Source: Bacillus sp. NTK071
GTDB lineage: Bacteria > Bacillota > Bacilli > Bacillales > Guptibacillaceae
Length of the DNA: 64,000 nucleotides
NCBI RefSeq assembly: GCF_017303315.1
Contig: NZ_JAFKOI010000006.1
Coordinates: 62,001 to 126,000 of the forward strand
Direction: 5' to 3'
Shown one piece after another: positions 27,938-35,770 of the stretch (positions are counted from its first letter, which is position 1; each line of letters begins with the position of its first letter). A program made the position numbers and the translations under genes. The notes beneath the pieces are model-generated. The model was given only the letters and a program-made list of their open reading frames with translations. It made no database searches and had not been told where the DNA came from.

Positions 27938-27964
27938 GACGATGTTCATGCATGAAGAGTTTCA
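27938..27964 (-). promoter_or_regulatory. Candidate ECF-sigma promoter (autoregulatory)
   Basis: On the minus strand TGAAAC (27964-27959) is followed after 17 bases by CGTC (27941-27938). This resembles the TGAAAC-N16/17-CGTC/CGTA promoters of Bacillus ECF sigma factors. It would start transcription about 30 bases before the sigma gene. A 12-bp palindrome (TTCATGCATGAA, 27945-27956) lies inside the spacer. Confidence 0.6.
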
Positions 27965-28184
27965 TTTTGTGTGTTTTTCCATAATTTGTGGGCATGCGTT
28001 CATTATAGATTAGAAATGGTGAAACTGGGTGGATTTTCCTGAAATTAAACAAAAAAAGGATCTTTATCTCTTTCCTATGGTTAATTGTACCTATAGAGGG
28101 AAGTGACTAAAGGGAGAGGAGAACGACATAGGAGTGTGGAACGATATTGAGAAGAACAATACATGTACACAAAGGATGAACAAG

Positions 28185-29375
28185 ATGACGAAAGCAACAC
28201 TAGCTCCTATCGCCCCTAACGAACGAATACATTCCATTGATGCAATGCGAGGGATTGCCCTCCTTGGTATTTTCTTTGTTAATATGATTGATTTTCATTC
28301 ACCATGGATGTATATCGATCAAATTGCTTACTGGGGGGACCAATGGAATCAACTCCTCATGAATACCATCGATCTGTTTGCACAAGCAAGCTTTTATCCT
28401 CTTTTCTCGTTTCTTTTCGGTTACGGATTTCTTATTTTAAGAAATCGCCTTACTGCAAGAGGTGCGCCGTTTCGATCGGTTATGGTTAGAAGATTACTGT
28501 TTCTATTTGCACTTGGTGTTATTCATTTTACTTTTATCTGGCACGGTGACATTCTATTTACTTATAGCTTATGTGGGTTTTTGCTCCTTTTCTTTGTTCG
28601 ACTGAATGGGAAGGCATTAATACAAATCGGCCTTGTACTCTGGCTTTTCTATGTGATTATATTTTTTCTTCTCATGCTTCCGTTCAGTAACGCGGATTTA
28701 ACAACTCATAACCCTTCTGCGATAGAACGTTCTATTCTAGTATATGGATCTGGTAGTTACCTTGAAATTATGAGCCAACGTCTTAGTGATTGGTATTATG
28801 TAAATGGTGGTCTGAATGGAGCATTCCTATTGTTCTCGCTCTTTCCTTATTTCTTATTTGGTGCAGGGTTTGCCAAGAAAGGCTGGTTAAATGGGGATGT
28901 CATTCATCTTCCGTTAGTAAAGAAATTGTTCCTCATTGGAGCACTTGGGTTTGCTATTAAAATTAGTCCATTTCTGTTCGATTCCTATGCTTACACACAT
29001 CTACAAGATAGTCTTGGTGGACCGCTCGTTTCTTTATTTTATATATCATGCATATCGTTACTCTATTACTCAGGCAGAAGAATGAAGGCTTTTGAATGGG
29101 TTGGTAAAATGGCACTAACTAATTATCTCCTGCAATCAATTGTTGGCACTTTACTTTTCTACCATTATGGACTTGAGTTATATGGAAGTATCGAAATAAG
29201 TACAGGTGTTGCTCTATTAATAGGAATCTTTGTTTTACAAGTGGTGGGGAGCAGAATATGGCTAAAGTCGTTTCAATACGGACCTATTGAATGGATTTGG
29301 AGAATGGTGACGTATCAAAAAAGATTCTCCATTAGGAGAAATAGGAAGGAAGGGATATCTCATGAAGATCATTGA
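28185..29375 (+). CDS. DUF418 (YeiB-like) membrane protein
   Basis: This 396-residue protein has about ten hydrophobic helices. The N-terminal IHSIDAMRGIALLGIFFVN block is diagnostic for the DUF418/YeiB group, which is related to acyltransferase-3-type membrane proteins. The C-terminal part has the WVGKMALTNYLLQS motif near residue 307. The function is unknown; members are thought to be transporters or membrane acyltransferases. The ATG at 28185 lies 9 bases after AAAGG and gives the usual short tail before the motif. In-frame GTG 28134 and ATG 28176 are alternatives. Its end overlaps the next gene by 14 bases, indicating translational coupling. Confidence 0.85.
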   Translation: MTKATLAPIAPNERIHSIDAMRGIALLGIFFVNMIDFHSPWMYIDQIAYWGDQWNQLLMNTIDLFAQASFYPLFSFLFGYGFLILRNRLTARGAPFRSVMVRRLLFLFALGVIHFTFIWHGDILFTYSLCGFLLLFFVRLNGKALIQIGLVLWLFYVIIFFLLMLPFSNADLTTHNPSAIERSILVYGSGSYLEIMSQRLSDWYYVNGGLNGAFLLFSLFPYFLFGAGFAKKGWLNGDVIHLPLVKKLFLIGALGFAIKISPFLFDSYAYTHLQDSLGGPLVSLFYISCISLLYYSGRRMKAFEWVGKMALTNYLLQSIVGTLLFYHYGLELYGSIEISTGVALLIGIFVLQVVGSRIWLKSFQYGPIEWIWRMVTYQKRFSIRRNRKEGISHEDH

Positions 29376-29916
29376 GAAAGCTATAGAAACAACTGCGATT
29401 GCACACGATGGACAATATCGAAAAAAATCGTCCTTACCATATCTATCTCATCCTGTAACAGTTGGTTTCTATTTGCTAGAGTCAGGTTCAACAGAAGAAG
29501 TTGTAGCAGCTGGGATTCTTCATGATGTTATTGAAGATACGCGGCTCACTTTCGATAACTTGAAAGCTGAGTTTGGAGAAGTCATTGCAAACCTCGTGTT
29601 AGCATGTTCTGAACCAGATAAAAGTCTCGAGTGGGAAGATAGAAAGCTCCATACCATTAAGAAATTAAGGACAGCATCGTTTGCAGTAAAACAAATTACA
29701 TGTGCGGATAAATTACATAATTTGAGAACCATTCAAAATGATTTTTATCGTGAAGGGTCATTAGTATGGGAGCGATTTACTAGAGGGAGAGATAAGCAAC
29801 AGTGGTATTACGACGCTATTTATACTAGTCTCATTATGAATCTCACATCAGAAGAAGCTTGTTATCCTTTATTTGAACAGTTGCAGGAAACGATTATAGC
29901 AGTGTTTCATAAGTAA
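29362..29916 (+). CDS. HD-domain phosphohydrolase, small alarmone hydrolase-like
   Basis: This 184-residue single-domain protein aligns with the hydrolase half of RelA/SpoT and with MESH1-like enzymes. Visible metal and substrate residues include YLSHP near residue 27, LHDVIEDT near 53-60 and CADKLHNLRTI near 113. Enzymes of this type remove pyrophosphate from (p)ppGpp or related nucleotides (known). The HD and ED residues are intact, so catalysis is plausible. It lacks the synthetase, TGS and ACT domains. AGGAAGGG precedes the ATG, which lies within the end of the DUF418 gene. The link between the two is unexplained. Confidence 0.82.
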   Translation: MKIIEKAIETTAIAHDGQYRKKSSLPYLSHPVTVGFYLLESGSTEEVVAAGILHDVIEDTRLTFDNLKAEFGEVIANLVLACSEPDKSLEWEDRKLHTIKKLRTASFAVKQITCADKLHNLRTIQNDFYREGSLVWERFTRGRDKQQWYYDAIYTSLIMNLTSEEACYPLFEQLQETIIAVFHK

Positions 29917-29945
29917 GTTCAGGAGAATTTTAACAGAAATTCTAC

Positions 29946-29970
29946 GATTATCTTTCTTATCGAAGGGTAT
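29946..29970 (+). promoter_or_regulatory. Candidate sigma-B promoter of ytxGH
   Basis: GGGTAT (29965-29970) matches the sigma-B -10 element. GATTAT (29946-29951), 13 bases upstream, is a partial match to GTTTAA. The ytxGHJ operon is part of the general stress response in B. subtilis (known), which supports the call. Confidence 0.5.
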
Positions 29971-30004
29971 TGGTAACTATACTCAAATTGTAGGAGGATT
30001 TATC

Positions 30005-30445
30005 ATGGAAATAATACTATATGTGGCTGTAGCAGTGATCGCCCTTGTATTTGCTGTGTTAAGTGTGTTTCTAATTAAAGTTCTTAAATCAACTGAAAAG
30101 ACGCTTTCAAACACAGCTGAAACAATTGACTCTCTTCAAGGACAAATTGATGGCTTAACAAAGGAAACAACAATGATTCTTCACAAAACAAACGTCCTTG
30201 CTGATGATGTTCAAACAAAGGTTGGACAATTCTCACCTGTCTTTCAATCGGTGAAAGAAACGGGAGATTCACTTCATCATCTTAGCAACTCATTATCCAA
30301 ACTTGGACAATCTGTAGAAAAAGGTGTGGATGCTAAGCAGGGAAAAGCTGCCGAGGCGGCGAATTGGGGTAGTACTGCTCTAGCAATGTGGGAAAAGTAT
30401 CGAATGAAGAAAACGAACATACAAACGGCCAAGGAGGAAGGATAA
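30005..30445 (+). CDS. ytxG: General stress protein, DUF948 family (YtxG-like)
   Basis: This 146-residue protein has one N-terminal membrane helix (residues 4-26) and a long helical region with heptad-like spacing, the DUF948 pattern. A basic tail follows. B. subtilis YtxG is encoded with YtxH and is induced by stress (known). GGAGGATTTATC gives a good ribosome-binding site. Only two bases separate its stop from the ytxH ATG, so the pair is an operon. No ytxJ follows, unlike in B. subtilis. Confidence 0.88.
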   Translation: MEIILYVAVAVIALVFAVLSVFLIKVLKSTEKTLSNTAETIDSLQGQIDGLTKETTMILHKTNVLADDVQTKVGQFSPVFQSVKETGDSLHHLSNSLSKLGQSVEKGVDAKQGKAAEAANWGSTALAMWEKYRMKKTNIQTAKEEG

Positions 30446-30447
30446 CA

Positions 30448-31083
30448 ATGAAGAAATCAAACTCGTCTAATCATGATGTGAAGGTTGAACACGAGCCAGC
30501 TCCAGAAGGGTACTCATCATCAACAAGAGAGGTTATCAAAATTGATAAGTCCGCTCCAAATAAGCCTGAAAAACACTTTAAGGCACCTGCCATCGCAGCT
30601 ATCGCTGGTAGCGTAGTAGGCGCAGCAGCTGGTGTGCTTCTTGCACCAAAAGCTGGGAAAGACCTTCGAAATGACATTAGTGATGGTGTTACAAAGGCTA
30701 AAGACAAAAGTGTTGAAGTATCTGGTAATGTGAAAGATAAGTCGACTGCTTTTGCACAATCAGTGAAAACTAAGTCTAATGATTTAGTTAGTAAAGTGAA
30801 AAATAGGAAAGGCGATACGAATTCGCCTGAAGAAGAAGCGGCAGCAACTGCTAGTGGTTATTCTGTGAAGCGAGCAGCTGAGCTTGATGAAACAGAAGTT
30901 CCAACTTCAACCATTGTAGAGCGTGATGTCGAGAAGATCATCGTCGAAACAGAAGGAGCAGAGACGATGGATGACGTAATCAAGGCTGATGTTGAGCGAA
31001 CGTTAGAAAAAGATCCTGATCATCCAGAAACACTTGATGAAGCAGCAGAACTAGAATTAAAACGTACAAAGCGTAAACGTTAA
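30448..31083 (+). CDS. ytxH: YtxH-domain stress protein
   Basis: This 211-residue protein has a polar N-terminus and a Gly/Ala-rich hydrophobic segment (about 47-68, IAGSVVGAAAGVLLAPKAGK), the YtxH signature. Lys/Ser/Val repeats (DKSxEV, KDKSTAF, VKTKSND) resembling LEA or apolipoprotein-like helices follow. The C-terminal part is acidic. AAGGAGGAAGGATAACA precedes the ATG. The role is unknown, but the family is linked to general stress. A strong terminator directly follows. The acidic C-terminal extension (about 125-211) is longer than a minimal YtxH domain. Confidence 0.87.
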   Translation: MKKSNSSNHDVKVEHEPAPEGYSSSTREVIKIDKSAPNKPEKHFKAPAIAAIAGSVVGAAAGVLLAPKAGKDLRNDISDGVTKAKDKSVEVSGNVKDKSTAFAQSVKTKSNDLVSKVKNRKGDTNSPEEEAAATASGYSVKRAAELDETEVPTSTIVERDVEKIIVETEGAETMDDVIKADVERTLEKDPDHPETLDEAAELELKRTKRKR

Positions 31084-31118
31084 AAGCCAACCGCCGTATA
31101 CGGCGGTTGGCTTTTTTT
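31084..31118 (+). terminator. Terminator of ytxGH
   Basis: AAGCCAACCGCC (31084-31095) pairs with GGCGGTTGGCTT (31102-31113). A T-run follows directly. Confidence 0.95.
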
Positions 31119-31144
31119 GGAAATATCAATTTCGGTTGTACGTC

Positions 31145-31279
31145 TTAGGAGTAGGAATGGTGAATCGAGTTTACTTTAGTAGCTTCTTTCACAACACTTC
31201 TTGCCTTTAATGCTTCCTTTTGTTCTTGCTTGGCTTTGTTCTCGATTTGCTTAATGTCCTGCTTGGTTGGACCAATCAT
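31145..31279 (-). CDS. Small basic hypothetical protein, 44 residues
   Basis: A minus-strand frame from ATG 31279 encodes a Lys/Gln/Glu-rich peptide (MIGPTKQDIKQIENKAK at its start, NSIHHSYS at its end). TTAGGAGGCG lies upstream, with a rather long spacing of about 12 bases to the ATG. The composition predicts one amphipathic helix without a membrane segment. It is not part of any neighbouring frame and fills an otherwise empty gap between ytxH and spo0F. No family was recognised. The reading frame is plausible but not proven. Confidence 0.5.
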   Translation of the reverse strand: MIGPTKQDIKQIENKAKQEQKEALKARSVVKEATKVNSIHHSYS

Positions 31280-31466
31280 GGTAACCTAACGCCTCCTAAT
31301 GTTGTTCTACTAGACAGTTCCCCTCTGGTTAAAATTAAAACGCAAATCCCCACAAAAGTTAGAAAATGGTAATAAAGTCGTTCGTTTCTTAATAAAACGC
31401 TTTCATTTCTTAATAATGAACAGCGGGGAGGAAGAAAATGTGCGGAATTTGTAATCTCATGACTAG

Positions 31467-31476
31467 TTTCGACGAA
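31467..31476 (-). promoter_or_regulatory. Candidate Spo0A box upstream of spo0F
   Basis: On the minus strand TTCGTCGAAA matches the TTTGTCGAAA-type Spo0A box with one mismatch in the TGTCGAA core. In B. subtilis, spo0F is controlled by Spo0A~P and sigma-H. No convincing sigma-H promoter was seen here. Two direct copies of TTTCTTAATAA lie nearby, 21 bases apart (31385 and 31406). Confidence 0.4.
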
Positions 31477-31564
31477 GTTATTTTCATAGCCCATTTTTTG
31501 ATGCACAATAATGATAGGAAGTCGCATGATCTGAGACTATATCGCAAAAAAGGTGGGCATAAGG

Positions 31565-31951
31565 ATGAAAAAGGTATTAATTGTGGACGACCAGTATGGG
31601 ATTCGCGTATTGTTGAGCGAGGTTTTTAAGAAGGAAGGGTATCAAACGCTTCAAGCCGCAAATGGAATGACTGCGATAGAGCTTGTAAGACAAGAATGTC
31701 CTGATTTAGTACTGCTCGATTTAAAAATGCCCGGTATGGATGGATTAGAAGTATTTAAAGCCTTAAAGAAATTCGATGAAAAAGTCCAGGTTATTTTCAT
31801 GACGGCGTATGGCGAACTTAAACTTGTTCAAGAGTTTATGAATTTAGGTGCGATCACTCATTTTGCAAAACCGTTTGATATTGAAGAAGTATGCCGAACT
31901 GTTAAACGTGTAATCCCCCTCGATGCGAAAGACTTTGTGCGCTCAAAATAA
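31565..31951 (+). CDS. spo0F: Sporulation phosphorelay response regulator Spo0F
   Basis: This 128-residue single-domain receiver passes phosphate from sporulation kinases to Spo0[17 protein letters not shown] at the start, the phosphoacceptor Asp52 in [13 protein letters not shown], the MTAYGEL switch region and THFAKPFDI near the end match B. subtilis Spo0F. The ATG at 31565 follows AAAGGTGG by about 8 bases. In B. subtilis the gene precedes fbaA; here it is alone, convergent with a DEAD-box helicase gene. Its presence implies an endospore-forming host. Confidence 0.95.
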   Translation: MKKVLIVDDQYGIRVLLSEVFKKEGYQTLQAANGMTAIELVRQECPDLVLLDLKMPGMDGLEVFKALKKFDEKVQVIFMTAYGELKLVQEFMNLGAITHFAKPFDIEEVCRTVKRVIPLDAKDFVRSK

Positions 31952-32041
31952 TGTTTGAAGAACCTGATTTGTAATAGAAGCAGGTTTTCGAATGAATGGA
32001 ATCTTTCACAACAAATACTTGATAATATTAGGTATCAAAAT

Positions 32042-32075
32042 AAGCTGTCTCTAGTCGACCGACTAGAAACAGCTT
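32042..32075. terminator. Bidirectional terminator, spo0F / helicase gene
   Basis: AAGCTGTCTCTAGTC and GACTAGAAACAGCTT form a 15-bp stem with one mismatch. T-runs lie on both sides. Confidence 0.85.
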
Positions 32076-32092
32076 TTATTTTTGAGTTCGTA

Positions 32093-33232
32093 TTATTTAT
32101 TTTTCCCGCGCTTGTTAGTTGGATTGTTAGCTGGTTTTGGTGCATTTTTTCTTTTGAGTTCAAGCTCCAGCTTTTGAGTGATTTTCTCCAAATACTTCTC
32201 TTCTCCTGGAAGGAGGAGTGTTACAACTGACCCTTCTTTACCCATTCGACCTGTACGACCGGAACGATGGAGGTAGGTTCTGGCGTCTTCTGACAAATCA
32301 TAATGGAAGACGTGAGTAATATTGTCAATATCTAGTCCTCTAGCAGCAAGGTCGGTTGTAAGAAGTAGTTGAATTTGGTCATTACGAAAACGATTTAGTA
32401 CGTTTTTGCGTTCTGTTTTGTTCGTTGAACTATCTAGCACATCGAATGAGATTTTCTTAGTAGCGAGTATATCTTTAAGACGTGAGAGATAGTTACTATT
32501 GTTAACGAATGCTAGTGCTTTCACACCTTCTTTACGGGCAAGTTTTCTGAGAAGTTCAGGTTTTTCTCGTCTGTTTGTCACGTAATAACTGTGATCGATT
32601 GCTTTCTTTTCTTCGTCTGTAGCAGCTATGCTTAAAACTGAAGGATTATCAGATAGTTTCTTTGCCTGAATCAACACTTTATCGCTAATCGTAGCAGAAA
32701 AGAAAAGGAGTTGGCAGTCACGAAGAGCGGACTGACAAATGTATGAGACATCTTCAATTGTAGAAGGATGAAGAACCTGGTCGGCTTCATCTGCAACGAT
32801 TGTTCTCACTTCGTTCATTTTGAGTTTCTTCATATCAATCAACTCAGCTATACGATTTGGCGTCCCTACAATAAGTTGGGGATGCTTTTTGAGTTTTTCT
32901 AACTGACGTTTTATTGCTGCACCACCAATGAGTGAGGCTGCTGTCATTCCGCTACCTTTTAAGAAGCCTTGTGAGACTTCAAAGACTTGCATAGCAAGCT
33001 CCCTAGTGGGGGCAAGTACAATAGCCTGAGTATTCTTCTTCTCAGGATCCATTTTTTGCATAATTGGTAGAAGATAGGCAAGCGTTTTACCAGTTCCAGT
33101 TGGCGCTTCAACCAGAAGGTCTTCGCCATCCATAATCCTAGGAATGGCTTTCTCCTGCACCTGTGACAGGTTAGTAAATCCTGCAGCTTGCCAATTCTCT
33201 GAAAGAAATGGATGGTTATCGAACATTTTCAT
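32093..33232 (-). CDS. DEAD-box RNA helicase (YfmL-like)
   Basis: This 379-residue protein unwinds short RNA duplexes with ATP. It has a Q motif (TNLSQVQEKAIP), motif I APTGTGKT near residue 43, APTREL, DEAD in IVADEADQVL near 147, FFSATIS near 177 and HRSGRTGRMG near 330. The basic tail is only about 20 residues (KNAPKPANNPTNKRGKNK), so it lacks the large RNA-binding extensions of CshA or DbpA. The length matches the short YfmL-type helicases involved in ribosome assembly (known for YfmL). A GGAGTAAACAT ribosome-binding site supports the start. Confidence 0.88.
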   Translation of the reverse strand: MKMFDNHPFLSENWQAAGFTNLSQVQEKAIPRIMDGEDLLVEAPTGTGKTLAYLLPIMQKMDPEKKNTQAIVLAPTRELAMQVFEVSQGFLKGSGMTAASLIGGAAIKRQLEKLKKHPQLIVGTPNRIAELIDMKKLKMNEVRTIVADEADQVLHPSTIEDVSYICQSALRDCQLLFFSATISDKVLIQAKKLSDNPSVLSIAATDEEKKAIDHSYYVTNRREKPELLRKLARKEGVKALAFVNNSNYLSRLKDILATKKISFDVLDSSTNKTERKNVLNRFRNDQIQLLLTTDLAARGLDIDNITHVFHYDLSEDARTYLHRSGRTGRMGKEGSVVTLLLPGEEKYLEKITQKLELELKRKNAPKPANNPTNKRGKNK

Positions 33233-33385
33233 ATGTTTACTCCTTTATTATCATGTGCATTTTATTTTAACATAAATGCGATTTTGTCATTCGGTCAGAT
33301 GATAGGTCCTTCTGAAGCTAGTGGTAAGAGTTGATGTTTCGCCCAATATGTAAAGGGAATAATAGATACAAAGGAGGTTAGCAAC

Positions 33386-33619
33386 GTGAACGGATATTTA
33401 CTTAGGAAGATGTCAGTATATACACTATTAGCAGGTATTGTTGTTGCTCTTTATATCGGAATTACACTTGGCGATAATTTGCCAGATTATGCAACGATTG
33501 AAGAACCTTATCCACTAAGATGGATCCTTGCTATGGGTGCATTCGGAATTTCCGCAATCATATCATCAGTTCTTTATACGGGAAGTGTTCTTGCTTCTAT
33601 CATGGCTCAGAAGAATTAA
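33386..33619 (+). CDS. Small two-helix membrane protein, 77 residues
   Basis: The protein has two hydrophobic helices (about residues 11-30 and 46-70) joined by a polar loop with DNLPDYATIEEP. It starts at GTG after AAAGGAGG with good spacing. A terminator follows the stop within 25 bases, so it is a complete single-gene unit. No family was recognised; it may be a small conserved Bacillaceae membrane protein. Confidence 0.75.
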   Translation: MNGYLLRKMSVYTLLAGIVVALYIGITLGDNLPDYATIEEPYPLRWILAMGAFGISAIISSVLYTGSVLASIMAQKN

Positions 33620-33641
33620 AAACATTTCCATTTAAATTGAC

Positions 33642-33671
33642 AAAGAGCGCATCGCTTGGATGCGCTCTTTC
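33642..33671. terminator. Terminator of the small membrane-protein gene
   Basis: AAAGAGCGCATC (33642-33653) pairs with GATGCGCTCTTT (33659-33670). It could also end leftward transcription from the promoter at 33972-33999. Confidence 0.85.
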
Positions 33672-34007
33672 TTCGTTTTATATATAACGATCGTTAGTTA
33701 TTAACAGTAACTCCTTCATTGCCGCGGTAAACATACCATAGAGATCTGTTGATCTCTCAAACAACGAAAGCCCTACCTCTCTTCCATCCTTACGGCTCCG
33801 AAGCCGCGCCAGTGTGAGTGAGGAGGATCAACAGCAATTGTAGTATGGCCATTAACTTGATACAAGCCAATTAGAATCATGCTGTTCATACCTTTCCAGT
33901 TATGAATTTTAGTTCTCCTTATTTTAAAGGAGCTAGTTGTTAATATCGGGTTTTTGTTACCCCAACTACACATTATACACGGTTCTCTACGATTGTCAAC
34001 ACGATTG
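33671..34007 (-). other. Possible small transcript (ncRNA or 35-38 residue peptide) behind a consensus promoter
   Basis: No recognised gene lies here, but a near-perfect sigma-A promoter (33972-33999) points leftward into it. Downstream are a hairpin (CTCCTT-N6-AAGGAG near 33918-33935) and a short frame with GGAAAGG before ATG 33892/33883, encoding MILIGLYQVNGHTTIAVDPP and a further 15 residues. A second hairpin (AGAGATC-AACA-GATCTCT near 33740-33760) and the terminator at 33642-33671 follow. The transcript would be about 320 bases. Whether the RNA or the peptide is the product is unknown. Confidence 0.4.
33972..33999 (-). promoter_or_regulatory. Consensus sigma-A promoter
   Basis: On the minus strand TTGACA (33999-33994) and TATAAT (33977-33972) are separated by 16 bases. 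Both hexamers match consensus exactly. It lies just after the stop of the DUF212 gene and points away from it. Confidence 0.75.
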
Positions 34008-34466
34008 TTATTTATTTCCTGAGAAGTATCCAATCAATCCTAGCACGATACCGAGAACTGCTCCCCCTCCAACTTCTACAGGTTGATGACCAAGCAATTC
34101 GTTTAGCTCAACATCTCTTCTGGCATGAACTAGATCAGGGTAGTGACCTGATAATAATTCAATGTCTTCGTCCAAATCATTCACAAGTCTGGCAATTTCT
34201 CCTGTATGTCTTCTAATTCCTTGAGCGTCATACATGACAATCACACCAAATACGACAGCTAGTGCCGTTTCAACTGAATGCTTCCCTGTTTTTAAAGCTG
34301 TATAAGTTGCAAGAGCGGACACTCCAGCTGAGTGGGAACTCGGCATACCACCCGTTTGGAAAAATGGTCTCCAGTCCCAATACCCTTTTGTCACTTTATA
34401 GGTTGCAATCTTAAGTCCCTGAGCTAGTAAAATAGCGGAGATTGCTGTACCAATTCCTCGATTCAT
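34008..34466 (-). CDS. Divergent PAP2-family membrane protein (DUF212, YuiD-like)
   Basis: This 152-residue protein has about four membrane segments. It carries the acid-phosphatase-like signature GGMPSSHSAGVSALAT near residue 39 and the RRHTGEIARLVN motif near 85. DUF212 proteins are distant members of the PAP2 phosphatase/haloperoxidase group with unknown substrates. The ATG at 34466 lies 7-8 bases after GAGGT; an upstream GTG at 34475 is too close. The C-terminal EVGGGAVLGIVLGLIGYF forms the last helix. It stands alone. Confidence 0.88.
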   Translation of the reverse strand: MNRGIGTAISAILLAQGLKIATYKVTKGYWDWRPFFQTGGMPSSHSAGVSALATYTALKTGKHSVETALAVVFGVIVMYDAQGIRRHTGEIARLVNDLDEDIELLSGHYPDLVHARRDVELNELLGHQPVEVGGGAVLGIVLGLIGYFSGNK

Positions 34467-34677
34467 CACATTCACCTCATCGTTATTCTTACAATAAAAG
34501 GTCTTTATTATGAATGAGAAGAAAAAATTCGATTACCAGCATATAACGATTTTTGGGTAGAGCTGGTATTATAGCCTGTTTTTATATGGTCACATCAGTT
34601 CATAATCGCATAAGTTAATTATTTACATATGATGGTAATAAAGAGCGAAGGAGGAAAAATTAAGGAGGTTACATGGT

Positions 34678-35685
34678 ATGGCAAGTGATTATAAAATCAC
34701 GAGAGACTTTATAGGAAAAGGAAAATCAAGACCGAAAGAAAAGAATGACGGAATTACATTTATAGTGGCACATGACACTGGTAATCCAGGAGCAAATGCT
34801 TATGCGAACCGTGCTTATTTCGCTAGGAATGTTGTTTCGGCTTCAGCGCATACCTTCATCGATGATTCGGTCATTCTTGAGATCATCCCACTAACTGAAA
34901 AGGCTTGGCATGTTCGGTATGTCTCTACAATGGACAACATTCTATACGATGGTGATGCGAATGATAAGGCAATTGGTGTTGAACTATGTTGGGGAGGGAA
35001 AATTTCATTTTCAGAAGCGTATAAACGCTACGTCTGGTACCACGCTTATCTGTGCGACAAATTCAATCTTGACCCACAATCAGATATTGTCGCCCATTCT
35101 ACGCTCGATCGAACGAGAAGAACTGATCCTCAAAATGCGTTAAATCGTTATGGTATTACGTGGGTAGACTTTATAGAAGACGTGATGGATGTATGGAAGA
35201 CGTTTCGAACAGTTAGCACCGATGAGAAAGTGAGATCGACGAAAAGCACACTCGTTGTTACCTATGGTGATCGTGGTGTTGCAGTAGAGAAAATACAAGA
35301 GCTTCTCATTCGTGCTGGAATGGATCTTCGTGAATTTGGAGCAGACGGTGTATTTGGTAAAGAAACACTTGAAGCAATTCAGAAATTCCAGAGGTTGTCC
35401 GGATTAGTTGAAGACGGAATCGCTGGACCTAAAACGATTGCTGCTTTAAAACGAGTTCGAAAAGGAAAATTCGATACACCAACTCCTGTTCGTCCATATC
35501 CGGGTAGTTACGTAATGATTGGAGATAGAGGAAAAGATGTAGAGGCAATTCAACGTGCTGTCAATGTTACACCAGATGGAATCTTTGGACCGGTTACGGA
35601 GAGTGCAGTTAAAAGATATCAGGCTAGGAAGGGACTTTCCGTTGATGGCATCGTTGGACCTGCAACGTGGAATATGCTTTTCTGA
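34678..35685 (+). CDS. N-acetylmuramoyl-L-alanine amidase with two peptidoglycan-binding domains
   Basis: The 335-residue protein begins with an Amidase_2 (T7-lysozyme-like) domain, about residues 10-165. IVAHDTGNPG supplies the first zinc His, ASAHTFID follows, and AHSTLDRTRRTDP supplies the late His and Asp. Two PG_binding_1 domains follow at about 195-260 and 280-335, each ending in DGIxGPxT. It cleaves the bond between muramic acid and the stem peptide (known). No signal peptide or transmembrane segment is present, as in phage endolysins and in mother-cell lytic amidases such as CwlC/CwlH. No holin or phage gene is nearby, so a role in mother-cell lysis is a reasonable guess. AAGGAGG is 9 bases before the ATG. 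Confidence 0.9.
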   Translation: MASDYKITRDFIGKGKSRPKEKNDGITFIVAHDTGNPGANAYANRAYFARNVVSASAHTFIDDSVILEIIPLTEKAWHVRYVSTMDNILYDGDANDKAIGVELCWGGKISFSEAYKRYVWYHAYLCDKFNLDPQSDIVAHSTLDRTRRTDPQNALNRYGITWVDFIEDVMDVWKTFRTVSTDEKVRSTKSTLVVTYGDRGVAVEKIQELLIRAGMDLREFGADGVFGKETLEAIQKFQRLSGLVEDGIAGPKTIAALKRVRKGKFDTPTPVRPYPGSYVMIGDRGKDVEAIQRAVNVTPDGIFGPVTESAVKRYQARKGLSVDGIVGPATWNMLF

Positions 35686-35770
35686 GTTGCACATTGAAAA
35701 CAGATTTAAAATAGTGCCAACTCTTTACTTCCGTTACGCTTGAAGTAGCAAAGGTGAGAGGATGGTTCAT

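Noticed and set aside
31276-31527. 83-codon minus-strand frame upstream of spo0F
   Set aside because: It lacks a ribosome-binding site, has unusual composition and covers the spo0F control region.
31427-31540. Sigma-H promoter of spo0F
   Set aside because: AGGA and GAAT elements occur but with a 6-base spacer, or without a -10 at 11-12 bases.
34678-35685. Prophage remnant around the endolysin-like amidase
   Set aside because: No holin, tail or integrase gene or attachment repeat is nearby; all neighbours are ordinary chromosomal genes.
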